DNA of 7,481 nucleotides from Planctomycetaceae bacterium. Its GTDB lineage: Bacteria > Planctomycetota > Planctomycetia > Pirellulales > Pirellulaceae. This document shows, piece by piece, positions 7,087 through 7,481 of this stretch; positions within the stretch are counted from its first letter, which is position 1; each line of letters opens with the position of its first letter. The DNA lies in contig JABHUV010000198.1 of NCBI GenBank assembly GCA_018658605.1, positions 1 to 7,481 on the forward strand. Reading direction: 5' to 3'. The notes under the pieces were generated by a model. The model had not been told where the DNA came from, searched no databases, and saw nothing but the letters and a program-made list of their open reading frames with translations. The position numbers and the translations under genes are program-made.

Positions 7087-7324
7087 CAAGCTTTTTGTGC
7101 AGGGGCCCAAGTGGGCGATGAGGGACTCTACGGTACACGCATTTAAGGCTGTAAATAGAGGGTTATTGGACAGTTCGGAAACCGAAGCGGTGTCACCCGC
7201 GGTGACAAATCCAACACTGAGTGAAACGGTGGCTCTACTGATCGATGGCTGGTCTAGAATCACCACGCGTCAAAAGGCTCGGCTGAGCACCTGGTTGCAG
7301 CTGGGAAAGGAGAAATGGGACTAG
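7076..7324 (+). CDS. Doubtful small ORF, possibly a recombinase-associated tail
   Basis: This is an 82-codon open frame that I do not recognise with confidence. The first ATG (7076) falls inside the second 26-base repeat, so it may not be the true start; an ATG at 7118 and a TTG near 7165 after AGAGGG are alternatives. The most protein-like part is the C-terminal half, NPTLSETVALLIDGWSRI and then RQKARLSTWLQLGKEKWD. It resembles, by pattern only, the short L-x2-LI-x2-W ... R segment found in small planctomycete ORFs beside tyrosine recombinase genes. No recombinase is present. Past the TAG at 7322-7324 the same frame stays open to the window edge, so a damaged longer gene is also possible. 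It may equally be a chance ORF. Confidence 0.25.
   Translation: MIRHKLFVQGPKWAMRDSTVHAFKAVNRGLLDSSETEAVSPAVTNPTLSETVALLIDGWSRITTRQKARLSTWLQLGKEKWD
7191..7207. repeat. Perfect 7-bp inverted repeat
   Basis: TGTCACC and GGTGACA are exact reverse complements separated by CGC. The element sits inside the doubtful small ORF. Its symmetry would suit a dimeric DNA-binding protein or a short hairpin. GGTGAC also occurs at 6969-6974, but no link between the two is shown. Confidence 0.4.
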
Positions 7325-7481
7325 AGTGTTAGTACCGTTGTTGTTGAGCGAACCCACGAAGATGCAACGGATTCATCCGAAACATTGCTTTACCGCACGC
7401 CGGCACAACGCTCACGCGACCAAGGGCAAACTGCCAGATCATTCATTCATAAGAACTTTCAGCCGTGTAATACCGCAGCAA

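Larger units (their letters stand above)
6576..7481. other. Gene-poor region with decayed and repetitive sequence
   Basis: About 900 bases hold no confident intact gene. Bases 6576-6726 are A+T-rich and must contain the promoter and leader of the reverse gene starting at 6575; several TTGA- and TAA-rich stretches occur, but no promoter can be chosen. After that come the TPR remnant, the hairpin, the repeat pair and the doubtful ORF. In 7325-7481 two forward frames stay open to the window end and the reverse frames are broken by stops; nothing there is recognisable as a protein or RNA. A gene may begin or end just past the edge. Confidence 0.6.

Noticed and set aside
7026..7107. Apparent pairing of AGCAAAAACACAACCCC with GCTTTTTGTGCAGGGG.
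   Set aside because: The two are complementary only when read in the same direction, not as reverse complements, so they cannot form a stem.

Overview
The window looks like a chromosome segment from a planctomycete, most likely a member of the Pirellulales. The evidence is protein content. An adjacent DUF1592/DUF1588/DUF1585 gene and DUF1552 gene form a pair typical of Planctomycetes. The large reverse-strand protein has the short N-terminal CxxC...CxC zinc ribbon and SHD1 modules that recur in large planctomycete proteins. Base composition is moderate, and A+T-rich in the noncoding part. All names come from reading translations; no database was searched.

Layout. (1) 1-1883, forward: the 3' part of a multidomain gene with a CXXCH haem-attachment motif. 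The frame is open to the first base, so the gene starts outside the window. (2) 1911-3344, forward: a complete DUF1552 gene with a twin-arginine type leader, 27 bases downstream of the first and probably co-transcribed with it. (3) 3345-3446: a short spacer between convergent genes with no convincing terminator. (4) 3447-6575, reverse: one 1042-residue gene. It encodes a predicted single-pass membrane protein with an N-terminal zinc ribbon, low-complexity linkers on both sides of the membrane segment, an SHD1-like module, three EF-hand-like calcium loops and a second, weaker SHD1-like module. (5) 6576-7481: about 900 bases with no confident intact gene. It holds a decayed C-terminal TPR gene fragment (6727-6930), a REP-like hairpin (6942-6964), a pair of 26-base direct repeats carrying CCGTCA boxes on a 20-base grid (7001-7086), and a doubtful small ORF (7076-7324).

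How the parts relate. Genes 1 and 2 probably act together at or beyond the cytoplasmic membrane: one is a putative haem-carrying partner, the other an exported protein of unknown activity. The reverse gene is independent of them, and its role is unknown. The right-hand end looks like a genomic scar: a gene tail cut off from its upstream part, next to repeats and a possible recombinase-associated ORF. No CRISPR array, intact tRNA, rRNA or intact mobile element was found. The most unusual items are the architecture of the 1042-residue protein, the TPR gene remnant and the repeat cluster beside it.
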